From Fidelibacterota bacterium UBA2980 (GTDB lineage: Bacteria; Fidelibacterota; Marinisomatia; Marinisomatales; Marinisomataceae), in contig DEAO01000024.1 in the NCBI GenBank assembly GCA_002348725.1, positions 1,481 through 11,357 on the forward strand: a DNA stretch of 9,877 nt, given 5' to 3'. Made by a program: the position numbers and the translations under genes. The first letter of the stretch is position 1. Every line of letters begins with the position of its first letter. Under the pieces are notes generated by a model. That model was not told where the DNA came from. It did no database searches and was given only the letters and a program-made list of their open reading frames with translations. This document shows positions 1 through 6,083 of this stretch, one piece after another.

Positions 1-962
1 GCAATAAAAGCACCTGCGCTTATCCCAGCAATTTCTGCTGGAGGATTAAACGCCATTTTGAAAATAGTACCAAACGATTCACCTACTTTCTCATAATTGC
101 TTAAGATGATAAATAAAGCAGTAAAAACATAGATAACAGCCATAATTGGAACAAGGTATCCTGTTACATTACCAATACGTTTAATTCCACCTAGGATAAC
201 CATAGCTACAATAGATGCTATCATAAGTCCAAGAACTATTTGGAATATAGAAGGTTCAAAAATACCTTCAATAACAACAGATTTTGACATTAGCCAATTT
301 TCTGATCCTAATAAAGGGAGAAATTGACTGTACAGTTGATCAGTTAAAGTAAAGGATTGTATTGCATTTCCTGTAAAAAATGAACAAATAATAGCAAAAC
401 ATGCAAAAGCTACAGCAAGCCATCTCCATTTAGGTCCTAGACCATTTTCGATGGTGTACATTGGGCCGCCAGCAGTATTACCAACTGAATCAGTCTCACG
501 ATACTGTAATGCAAGCGTACATTCTGAATATTTGAGTGCAGTCCCAAAGAATGCGGTAATCCACATCCAAAACAATGCTCCAGGTCCACCATAATAAATT
601 GCAATAGCAACACCAGCAATATTTCCAATTCCAACTGTTGCTGCTAAAGCTGTAGAAAGAGCTCTAAAGTGATTTAAATCGCCTTCATCTTCAACATCAT
701 CATAATCTCCTCGTGTTACTCTTATCCCATGTAATACATGTTTTAACTGAGGAAATCCTAGTTTGAATGTCATATAAATTCCAGTTCCCAATAATGCAAA
801 CACCATAAGTGGTATACTTGCAATTGGGAAGCTTTTTAGAAAATCTTCGCCTAATAGATTTCCTGGAAATGACCAGACACTATCGTAAAAATGTACTCCT
901 GCAAATAAAAGCACAACCCCGATAATTCCAAATACTATTAAGGCATATCTTTGTTTTGACAT
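1..962 (-). CDS. Sodium/proton:amino acid (alanine/glycine) symporter, AGCS family, 3'-truncated by the window
   Basis: Inner-membrane secondary transporter that imports small neutral amino acids (alanine or glycine in characterised relatives) with Na+ or H+. The frame is open from the ATG at 962-960 to the window edge, giving 320 codons plus two bases, against a usual family length of about 450-550, so the C-terminal helices lie outside. Family marks seen: the conserved stretch ALSTALAATVGIGNIAGVA at residues 101-119, GGPMYTIENGLG at 165-176, and a GGIKRIGNVTGYLVPIMA-type segment at 258-275. Hydrophobic segments lie near residues 8-24, 47-66, 104-123, 128-145, 181-198, 240-258 and 266-288. 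An acidic loop at 86-95 precedes the first family motif. The gene diverges from rnhB with only 34 bp between start codons, and no Shine-Dalgarno is visible. The family is secure; the substrate and coupling ion are inferred. Confidence 0.93.
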   Translation of the reverse strand, partial: MSKQRYALIVFGIIGVVLLFAGVHFYDSVWSFPGNLLGEDFLKSFPIASIPLMVFALLGTGIYMTFKLGFPQLKHVLHGIRVTRGDYDDVEDEGDLNHFRALSTALAATVGIGNIAGVAIAIYYGGPGALFWMWITAFFGTALKYSECTLALQYRETDSVGNTAGGPMYTIENGLGPKWRWLAVAFACFAIICSFFTGNAIQSFTLTDQLYSQFLPLLGSENWLMSKSVVIEGIFEPSIFQIVLGLMIASIVAMVILGGIKRIGNVTGYLVPIMAVIYVFTALFIILSNYEKVGESFGTIFKMAFNPPAEIAGISAGAFI

Positions 963-969
963 GGCAACA

Positions 970-990
970 TTTTAAAAAATATTTTTAAAA
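970..990. repeat. A/T-only inverted repeat centred between divergent start codons
   Basis: A perfect 9-bp dyad, TTTTAAAAA (970-978) and TTTTTAAAA (982-990), is separated by ATA. Its centre (980) falls midway between the symporter ATG (962) and the upstream rnhB ATG (997). It could be part of overlapping promoters or an operator, but an A/T-only palindrome can arise by chance in DNA of this composition. Confidence 0.4.
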
Positions 991-996
991 GTAAAC

Positions 997-1578
997 ATGA
1001 ATTTTATTATTAATTTTATTTCCATGTTAATTGCCGGTGTAGATGAAGTAGGTAGGGGAGCATTAGCTGGCCCAGTAGTTGCAGCTGCTGTAATCTTAAA
1101 AAACGATATTAAAGGACTGAATGATTCTAAAAAAATATCGGAACTAAAACGCCAAGCCTTGTATAATGATATAATGAAGAATGCACTATCTATTGCAATT
1201 GGCTTTAAATGGAGTAATTATATTGATGATTACAATATTAAAGTTGCATCTGAACATGCAATGATTGACGCAATCAATGAATTATCAAAAAAACCAGACA
1301 AAATAATGGTTGATGGATTTTCATTAGATATCCCTATTCCAAATGAAGGAATTATTAAGGGAGATCAAAAAATTCCATCTATTATGGCGGCTTCGATTAT
1401 TGCAAAAGTTACGAGAGATGAAATTATGCGTTCATTTCACTATATTTATCCTATGTATGATTTTTTAAACAATAAAGGGTATGGAACAACAAAACATCGT
1501 ACAGCTCTACAAAAATTTTCTTTTACAAAAATACATCGTCAAACATTTGAACCTATTTCCAGTATGGTGAGTAAATGA
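997..1578 (+). CDS. rnhB: Ribonuclease HII
   Basis: Cytoplasmic endonuclease that nicks the RNA strand of RNA:DNA hybrids and starts removal of single ribonucleotides misincorporated in DNA. At 193 aa it fits the family. The metal-binding DEDD set is visible: D16 and E17 in GVDEVGRG, D106 in MVDGF and D141 in AKVTRD. The GRG motif (R20-G21) and the tyrosine of GYGTTKH (Y162), used by RNase HII to recognise the RNA-DNA junction, are also present. The start is uncertain. ATG 997 adds nine residues (MNFIINFIS) encoded almost only by A/T, and the in-frame ATG at 1024 gives MLIAGVDEVGRG, a normal N-terminus for the family. Neither has a Shine-Dalgarno. The stop overlaps the lepB start (ATGA), so the two are translationally coupled; lepB and rnhB are also neighbours in mycobacteria. 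Confidence 0.95.
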   Translation: MNFIINFISMLIAGVDEVGRGALAGPVVAAAVILKNDIKGLNDSKKISELKRQALYNDIMKNALSIAIGFKWSNYIDDYNIKVASEHAMIDAINELSKKPDKIMVDGFSLDIPIPNEGIIKGDQKIPSIMAASIIAKVTRDEIMRSFHYIYPMYDFLNNKGYGTTKHRTALQKFSFTKIHRQTFEPISSMVSK

Positions 1579-2549
1579 ATAGATTTATAGCAGAAGCAAA
1601 ATCATTATTGGCTCTTATTCTTATTATTTTGTTTTTAAAAGAAACAGTAGTAGAGGCTTACATTGTTCCAACAAGTAGCATGGAAGAGAATATCTTAAAA
1701 GGCGATTTTCTAATTGGAAGTCGTTATATCTATGGAATGAAAGTCCCAGAGAAAATATGGGTACCTTTTACCGCAATTAGCATTCCAACCTTCTTGCCTG
1801 AATATCGTTTTCCAGCGTTTAAAGAAGTTGAAAGAGGAGATGTGGTAGTTTTTGAATATCCTAGGGATCCAGTATATAAATATGTAAAACGCTGTATTGC
1901 AATTGCGGGTGATTCAATTAAGATTGACAACCAAGATACTTATGTAAATGGAGAAATTGTTTCATTGCCAGCAGGAGGAAAATTTATTGCAAAAGAATTT
2001 TCAAAAGCAATTGTTGATCCAGATATATTCCTTGGAGTAGAAGGAAATAAAGATCAATATCCTGAAATTACTGTTCCAAAAAAAGGAGATACTTTTAGTT
2101 TAGATCAAAACATGAATTGGAAATTAATTCTACCATTATTATTGTATGAGGGCAACAAGGTAGAACTCATTTATGAAGATAATGCATTGGCTTTTACCAA
2201 TATGAGCCCAAGGGATATTTATAGAAGAACTGGAGATAAAAGTGTTTATAGGGGTTATGTGCCAAGCGAAGGCGCTACATTAATAACGCCATGGTCTCCA
2301 ATGATTACAGAAGAGTTTATACAGTATCTATATATTAATGGTAAGCCAATTAATGAAGTAAAAACATACACATTAACACAAGATTATTTTTGGATGATGG
2401 GAGACAATAGAGACAATAGTGAAGATTCAAGATTTTGGGGATTTGTTCCAAGAAGCCATATTCTTGGACAACCGCTTGTTACATGGTTTTCGATTAATTT
2501 AGACAATTATATACCGAGATTATCTCGAATTGGAAAAATTCCAAATTAA
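1575..2549 (+). CDS. lepB: Signal peptidase I
   Basis: Membrane-bound serine/lysine protease (S26) that removes signal peptides from exported proteins on the outer face of the cytoplasmic membrane. One N-terminal transmembrane helix (about residues 9-22) is followed by the catalytic domain. Box B is VPTSSM at 31-36 with nucleophile S35. Box D is YVKRCIAIAGD at 103-113 with the general-base lysine K105. Box E is GDNRDNSEDSRFWGFVP at 276-292. The 324-aa length reflects a long insertion between boxes D and E (about 114-270), as in many Gram-negative and Bacteroidota enzymes. Its ATG overlaps the rnhB stop by 4 bp. It could process the signal peptide of the MBL-fold protein encoded at 5146, and probably that of the Tat substrate at 6084. 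No strong terminator was seen in the 71 bp after it. Confidence 0.95.
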   Translation: MNRFIAEAKSLLALILIILFLKETVVEAYIVPTSSMEENILKGDFLIGSRYIYGMKVPEKIWVPFTAISIPTFLPEYRFPAFKEVERGDVVVFEYPRDPVYKYVKRCIAIAGDSIKIDNQDTYVNGEIVSLPAGGKFIAKEFSKAIVDPDIFLGVEGNKDQYPEITVPKKGDTFSLDQNMNWKLILPLLLYEGNKVELIYEDNALAFTNMSPRDIYRRTGDKSVYRGYVPSEGATLITPWSPMITEEFIQYLYINGKPINEVKTYTLTQDYFWMMGDNRDNSEDSRFWGFVPRSHILGQPLVTWFSINLDNYIPRLSRIGKIPN

Positions 2550-2607
2550 TAAAAAAAAGTTTTCATATTGAATTTTCATTGATTAGTTTCAATTGTCTCA
2601 AAAAAAG

Positions 2608-2614
2608 AAAAGGA
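2608..2614 (+). promoter_or_regulatory. Shine-Dalgarno-like ribosome binding site of the coiled-coil gene
   Basis: AAAAGGA ends six bases before the ATG at 2621. Most genes in this window have no such site, so it fixes the start and suggests comparatively strong independent initiation. Confidence 0.6.
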
Positions 2615-2620
2615 TAATAT

Positions 2621-3109
2621 ATGTTATCAAATACAGAAAAAGTACTAAGCGTTGTTGTTTTATTTCTTGCTGCCGCTGTTGCAGGTTCTTTGTTTCAATA
2701 TAATGCTGCTATGGCTGAAATGGAAAGATTGCAAGAAGATCGTGAACAGCATGTTGATCAAGTAAATACAGAATTTAGAACAAGAGTTAAAAATGTCGAA
2801 CTTGACAATATTGGTCAAGGCAAAAAAATTGCTGAAGGAAGACAAATGATTCTTGCAAACACAAAATTAATTTATACTAAAGCAGACTCTCTTGGAAACC
2901 TTATAGATGATCTAGCTTATGAGATTAAAAGAGTTGAACGTGATTTAAGTAAGAAAATTAAAAATGTTGAACGTGACCTTGAAGGGTTAGAAGATAACTT
3001 TGATAAAGAAAAACGTAGAACTAGAAGAGATATCTCTGATTTGAAGAAATCTGTTAAGAAACTAAATGATAAAGTTTTCCCACCAGAAGAGGATGATAAA
3101 AAGAAATAA
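2621..3109 (+). CDS. Hypothetical membrane-anchored coiled-coil protein
   Basis: I do not recognise this 162-aa protein. A short polar start is followed by one hydrophobic segment (about residues 8-26), which could be an uncleaved anchor or a signal peptide. The rest is highly charged and helix-forming, rich in E, K, R and D, and ends in an acidic-then-basic tail (PPEEDDKKK). Residues 100-150 look like a parallel coiled coil with an 11-residue (hendecad) periodicity: IKRVERDL at 102-109 and IKNVERDL at 113-120. A weaker relative, VKNVELD, occurs at 56-62. There are no cysteines and no catalytic motif. The AAGGA site six bases upstream and the strong terminator at 3131-3163 suggest a separate, well-expressed small gene. 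A structural, scaffolding or envelope-spacer role is possible, but that is a guess from shape only. Confidence 0.75.
   Translation: MLSNTEKVLSVVVLFLAAAVAGSLFQYNAAMAEMERLQEDREQHVDQVNTEFRTRVKNVELDNIGQGKKIAEGRQMILANTKLIYTKADSLGNLIDDLAYEIKRVERDLSKKIKNVERDLEGLEDNFDKEKRRTRRDISDLKKSVKKLNDKVFPPEEDDKKK
2924..2980 (+). repeat. Tandem 33-bp (11-residue) coding duplication
   Basis: Two copies of a unit coding [I]K[RN]VERDL start 33 bp apart (2924 and 2957). The 11-bp core GTTGAACGTGA is identical at 2933-2943 and 2966-2976. The unit length of 11 codons equals three turns of helix, so it keeps the coiled-coil register. Confidence 0.6.
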
Positions 3110-3130
3110 TCTCAACAAGATAACATAATT

Positions 3131-3163
3131 AAAAAAAAGGGCTTTGTTTAAAGCCCTTTTTTT
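3131..3163. terminator. Bidirectional intrinsic terminator
   Basis: The stem GGGCTTT (3139-3145) and AAAGCCC (3150-3156) with a GTTT loop is flanked by A8 (3131-3138) and T7 (3157-3163). It therefore ends transcripts from the coiled-coil gene on the plus strand and from the tRNA-Leu gene on the minus strand. The T7 run lies one base from the tRNA 3' end. Confidence 0.9.
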
Positions 3164-3164
3164 G

Positions 3165-3248
3165 TACCGAGGGTCGGGCTCGAACCGACATGAGGAAATC
3201 CTCACTGGTGTTTGAGACCAGCGCGTCTACCAATTCCGCCACCCCGGC
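3165..3248 (-). tRNA. tRNA-Leu (anticodon CAA, reads UUG)
   Basis: The 84-nt class II tRNA reads GCCGGGG at its 5' end on the minus strand. It has the leucine-type D arm (GGCGGAATTGGTAGACGC), an anticodon stem CTGGT/ACCAG with loop CTCAAAC (anticodon CAA at 3214-3212), a long variable arm with stem TGAGG/CCTCA, and a T arm GTCGG-TTCGAGC-CCGAC. The acceptor 3' strand is CCTCGGT with discriminator A73, the leucine identity base. The acceptor stem holds two wobble pairs, G1-U72 and G5-U68; G1-U72 is unusual. CCA is not encoded (the next bases are CAA), so tRNA nucleotidyltransferase must add it. C34 is not a substrate for TrhO, which acts on U34. Confidence 0.97.
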
Positions 3249-3256
3249 AAAAACAA

Positions 3257-3287
3257 TTGACTAATTTGAGATAAAGTACTTATTTTG
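3257..3287 (+). promoter_or_regulatory. Candidate promoter of the acyl-CoA synthetase operon
   Basis: TTGACT (3257-3262) is followed after 18 bases by TATTTT (3281-3286). The same stretch also resembles the Bacteroidota-type pattern: (A/T)TTG, about 20 bases, then TTATTTTG (3280-3287) compared with TAnnTTTG. It overlaps the tRNA promoter on the other strand. Assigned by eye. Confidence 0.4.
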
Positions 3288-3291
3288 TCAA
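3264..3291 (-). promoter_or_regulatory. Candidate promoter of tRNA-Leu
   Basis: On the minus strand a perfect -35 TTGACA (3291-3286) is followed after 16 bases by TCAAAT (3269-3264, 4/6 to TATAAT). Transcription would begin near 3257, leaving a 5' leader of about nine bases before the tRNA, to be removed by RNase P. Confidence 0.45.
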
Positions 3292-3301
3292 TGATATAAT
3301 C

Positions 3302-5143
3302 ATGAGCAATAATTCACATCCAGGATATAAAGGAGTAGAGGCTACATTTGCAACTATTCCTCAAATGTTTCAACGAGTTGTTTCCGAAAATCAAGATACT
3401 GAAACATATTTTGTTAAAAAAGACGGTGAATGGAAAGGGCAAACATTTAACGAATTGCAAGCACGCGTAGAAGGTTTTGCAAACGGTTTAAAGAATCTTG
3501 GAATTAATGAACATGATAAAGTAGCAATTATTGGAACAAATTCTCCTGAATGGTGTACTTCTGATTTTGCTATTGCACACATTCGTGCTGTTTCTGTTCC
3601 AGTTTATCCAACTCTTATTGCTGAACAATCACAATATGTTGTAAAGCACTCTGAAAGTAAAATTGCAATTGTTAAAGATGAGGAGCAGTTAGATAAAATT
3701 TTACCATTATTAAGTGATGATGAATGTCATTTAAATAAAATTATTATTATGGATGAAAGCTATTCTGGTGAACATGCTACTCATTTTTCAAAAATAGTAT
3801 CTTTAAATCAAACATCTCATGATATTAAGGCAATATCGCAAACTGTTCAACCTGAAGACTTGTTAACTTTAATATATACAAGCGGAACAACTGGTCTTCC
3901 AAAAGGGGTAATGCTAACTCACGATAATGTTTGTAGGAATTTGTTATCTATTGGAGAATTAATTGATCTTATTCAAGAAAAATATGGTATGACAGAAAAA
4001 GCATTTTTATCCTTTCTGCCAGTTGCGCACAGCTTTGAAAGAGTGGGAGGACATTACGGTTGTTTTAATGCAGGGATGCAAATTTATTATGCAGAAAATT
4101 TACCAGATATGAGTTTTGTTGTTCCTAATATTCAGGAAGTTAGGCCAACATTCTTGACCGCTGTTCCAAGAATTTTTGAAAAAATTCATGCAAAAATTAT
4201 GGAAGGCGTTGAAGCAGCTACTGGAGTAAAGAAAGTGCTTGCTAATTGGGCTATTAATGTTGGATTAAAAGCGGCACCATATTTTCAAAGAGATGCAAAA
4301 TTACCATTCCTACTTGGATTGCAGTGGAATTTAGCAGACAAATTAGTTTTAAGTAAGTTCAGAGCAATTTTAGGCGGTAGAGTTGCAGCTGCATCTTCCG
4401 GTGGATCAGCATTGTCTCCAGAAGTTGGATCATTCTTTTGCGGTATTGGAATTTCAATCGTAGAAGGATATGGCTTAACAGAAACAAGTCCTGTTATGAC
4501 AGTAGGTCATCCTGAATTTTTTAAGTATGGTACGGTTGGAAAACCAATTCCAGGCGTAGAAGTTAAAATTGCAGAAGATGGAGAAATTTTATGTCGCGGA
4601 CATAATGTCATGAAAGGATATTATAAAGAGCCTGAAGCTACTGCTGAAGTTATGAAAGGTGGATGGTTCCATTCTGGTGATATTGGAATGTTTGATGAAG
4701 ACGGTTTATTAAAGATTACTGATAGAAAGAAAAGTTTAATTGTTACTTCTGGAGGTAAAAATGTTGCACCGCAACCAATGGAAGTAACCTTAACATCAAA
4801 CAAATATGTTGAACAATGTTTAGCAATTGGAGATGATCGCAATTTCATTTCTGCTCTGATTGTTCCAAGTAGAGAAAATCTAATTCCTTGGGCAGAAAGC
4901 AATGGAGTTGAATCAAGCAATTGGGAGACGTTGTGTTCCGATCCAAAAGTTTATGATATGTATAATGCCATCGTAGAAGAAGCTATGTCAAAGTTTTCAC
5001 GTTATGAATCTATTAGAAAGATCACTCTTATTCCTGAAGAATGGACTGTAGAGGGAGGAGAACTAACTCCTAAATTATCTATCAAGCGTAAAGTCGTTAC
5101 TGAAAAGCATACAGCTGAAATTGATGCTATGTATAACGGTTAA
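3302..5143 (+). CDS. Long-chain fatty acid-CoA ligase (AMP-forming acyl-CoA synthetase, FadD15/ACSBG-like)
   Basis: Cytoplasmic or membrane-associated enzyme that activates long-chain fatty acids with ATP and CoA through an acyl-adenylate, feeding lipid synthesis or beta-oxidation. At 613 aa it matches the family. Motifs in order: the P-loop YTSGTTGLPKG at 192-202, GYGLTET (A5) at 389-395, GGWFHSGD (A7, D460) at 453-460, DRKK (A8, R475) at 474-477 and the hinge/C-domain SGGKNVAPQPME at 483-494. The C-terminal A10 stretch reads GELTPKLSIKRK (586-597). Close relatives usually have TPTLKIKR there, so the expected lysine position appears as S593, with K591 and K595 two residues to either side. 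ATG 3302 keeps the conserved TIPQMF region. No Shine-Dalgarno is visible. It is first of five closely spaced genes. The chain-length preference is inferred. Confidence 0.93.
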   Translation: MSNNSHPGYKGVEATFATIPQMFQRVVSENQDTETYFVKKDGEWKGQTFNELQARVEGFANGLKNLGINEHDKVAIIGTNSPEWCTSDFAIAHIRAVSVPVYPTLIAEQSQYVVKHSESKIAIVKDEEQLDKILPLLSDDECHLNKIIIMDESYSGEHATHFSKIVSLNQTSHDIKAISQTVQPEDLLTLIYTSGTTGLPKGVMLTHDNVCRNLLSIGELIDLIQEKYGMTEKAFLSFLPVAHSFERVGGHYGCFNAGMQIYYAENLPDMSFVVPNIQEVRPTFLTAVPRIFEKIHAKIMEGVEAATGVKKVLANWAINVGLKAAPYFQRDAKLPFLLGLQWNLADKLVLSKFRAILGGRVAAASSGGSALSPEVGSFFCGIGISIVEGYGLTETSPVMTVGHPEFFKYGTVGKPIPGVEVKIAEDGEILCRGHNVMKGYYKEPEATAEVMKGGWFHSGDIGMFDEDGLLKITDRKKSLIVTSGGKNVAPQPMEVTLTSNKYVEQCLAIGDDRNFISALIVPSRENLIPWAESNGVESSNWETLCSDPKVYDMYNAIVEEAMSKFSRYESIRKITLIPEEWTVEGGELTPKLSIKRKVVTEKHTAEIDAMYNG

Positions 5144-5145
5144 TT

Positions 5146-6051
5146 TTGAATAAAAAATATCTAATATCTTTCTTATTACTTTTTTCACTACTTCTTTTTG
5201 CAACTAATTACAACTCTAATGCTCATGTAATTGTATTAGGCGTTGCACAAGATGGTGGAGCACCACATGCTGGATGTTCAAAAGAATGTTGTGAAGAAAG
5301 ATGGGATAATCCTGAAAAACATCTAAAAGTATCAAGCATTGCTATTGTAGATCCAAAAACAAATGAAACATGGATTATTGATGCAACTCCAGATTTTGCT
5401 TCTCAGCTTAATAGCGTGTCAAACAATGATTTAAAGGGCATTTTTTTAACCCATGCTCATATTGGCCATTATACTGGATTAATTCATCTTGGAAGAGAAG
5501 TCATGGGAGCAAAAGAAACTCCTGTGTATGCGATGCCAAAAATGAAGCAGTTTTTAGAGACAAATGGTCCTTGGAATCAGTTGGTTAGGTTAAATAATAT
5601 ATCAATTCAAAAAATTAATGATAATGTAGCAGTACAATTAAACGAGCGATTATCTATTACGCCATTTTTAGTGCCACATCGCGATGAATACTCAGAAACA
5701 GTAGGATATAAAATAGAAGGACCTAATAAGTCTCTAATTTTTATTCCTGACATTGATAAATGGGATAAATGGGAAGTAAGCATTAAAGGGTTAATAGAAG
5801 ACAATGACTATAGCTTGCTTGATGGTACTTTTTATAATATTGATGAACTTCCTGGAAGAGACATGTCTGAGATACCTCATCCATTTATTGTCGAATCAAT
5901 CAATTTGCTTAACAATACTGATAAATCAGGTGTTCACTTTATTCATATAAATCATTCCAATCCTGCTCTAAATTCTAATTCAGATGCATTTAAAAATATA
6001 ATAAATAATGGTTTTGGTGTTGCAAAAAGAGATCAAATCTTTGATTTGTAA
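5146..6051 (+). CDS. Exported MBL-fold metallo-hydrolase, PqqB-like
   Basis: 301-aa metallo-beta-lactamase-fold protein. An N-terminal signal peptide (NKK, then a leucine/phenylalanine-rich core at about 5-19, with possible cleavage after SNA at 26) predicts a periplasmic or surface location. Likely metal ligands: H103, H105 and H108 in THAHIGHYTG, H178 in VPHRDEYSETVGY, D202 in IPDID and H267/H270 near the C-terminus. The canonical HxHxDH aspartate is glycine here (G107). A cysteine cluster (C44, C48, C49) follows LGVAQDGGAPHAG. Related proteins are often labelled coenzyme PQQ synthesis protein B, but no other pqq gene is nearby, so the substrate is unknown. The start is a TTG two bases after the upstream stop. 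An in-frame TAA at 5134 and no early methionine leave TTG (or a rare ATT at 5143) as the only sensible choice. Confidence 0.85.
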   Translation: MNKKYLISFLLLFSLLLFATNYNSNAHVIVLGVAQDGGAPHAGCSKECCEERWDNPEKHLKVSSIAIVDPKTNETWIIDATPDFASQLNSVSNNDLKGIFLTHAHIGHYTGLIHLGREVMGAKETPVYAMPKMKQFLETNGPWNQLVRLNNISIQKINDNVAVQLNERLSITPFLVPHRDEYSETVGYKIEGPNKSLIFIPDIDKWDKWEVSIKGLIEDNDYSLLDGTFYNIDELPGRDMSEIPHPFIVESINLLNNTDKSGVHFIHINHSNPALNSNSDAFKNIINNGFGVAKRDQIFDL

Positions 6052-6083
6052 ATTTTTTTTATATATACCTAAATTAACACATA

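Noticed and set aside
437..634. 65-codon minus-strand reading frame
   Set aside because: It lies in another frame inside the symporter gene, whose family motifs are unmistakable.
3295..3300. Perfect TATAAT directly before the acyl-CoA synthetase ATG
   Set aside because: Transcription would begin inside the gene after ATG 3302, no -35 lies at the right distance, and the residues that would be lost include the conserved TIPQMF region.
5146..6051. True PqqB and a PQQ biosynthesis locus
   Set aside because: The protein carries a signal peptide, and no pqqA, C, D or E gene is nearby. Only fold-level similarity is supported.
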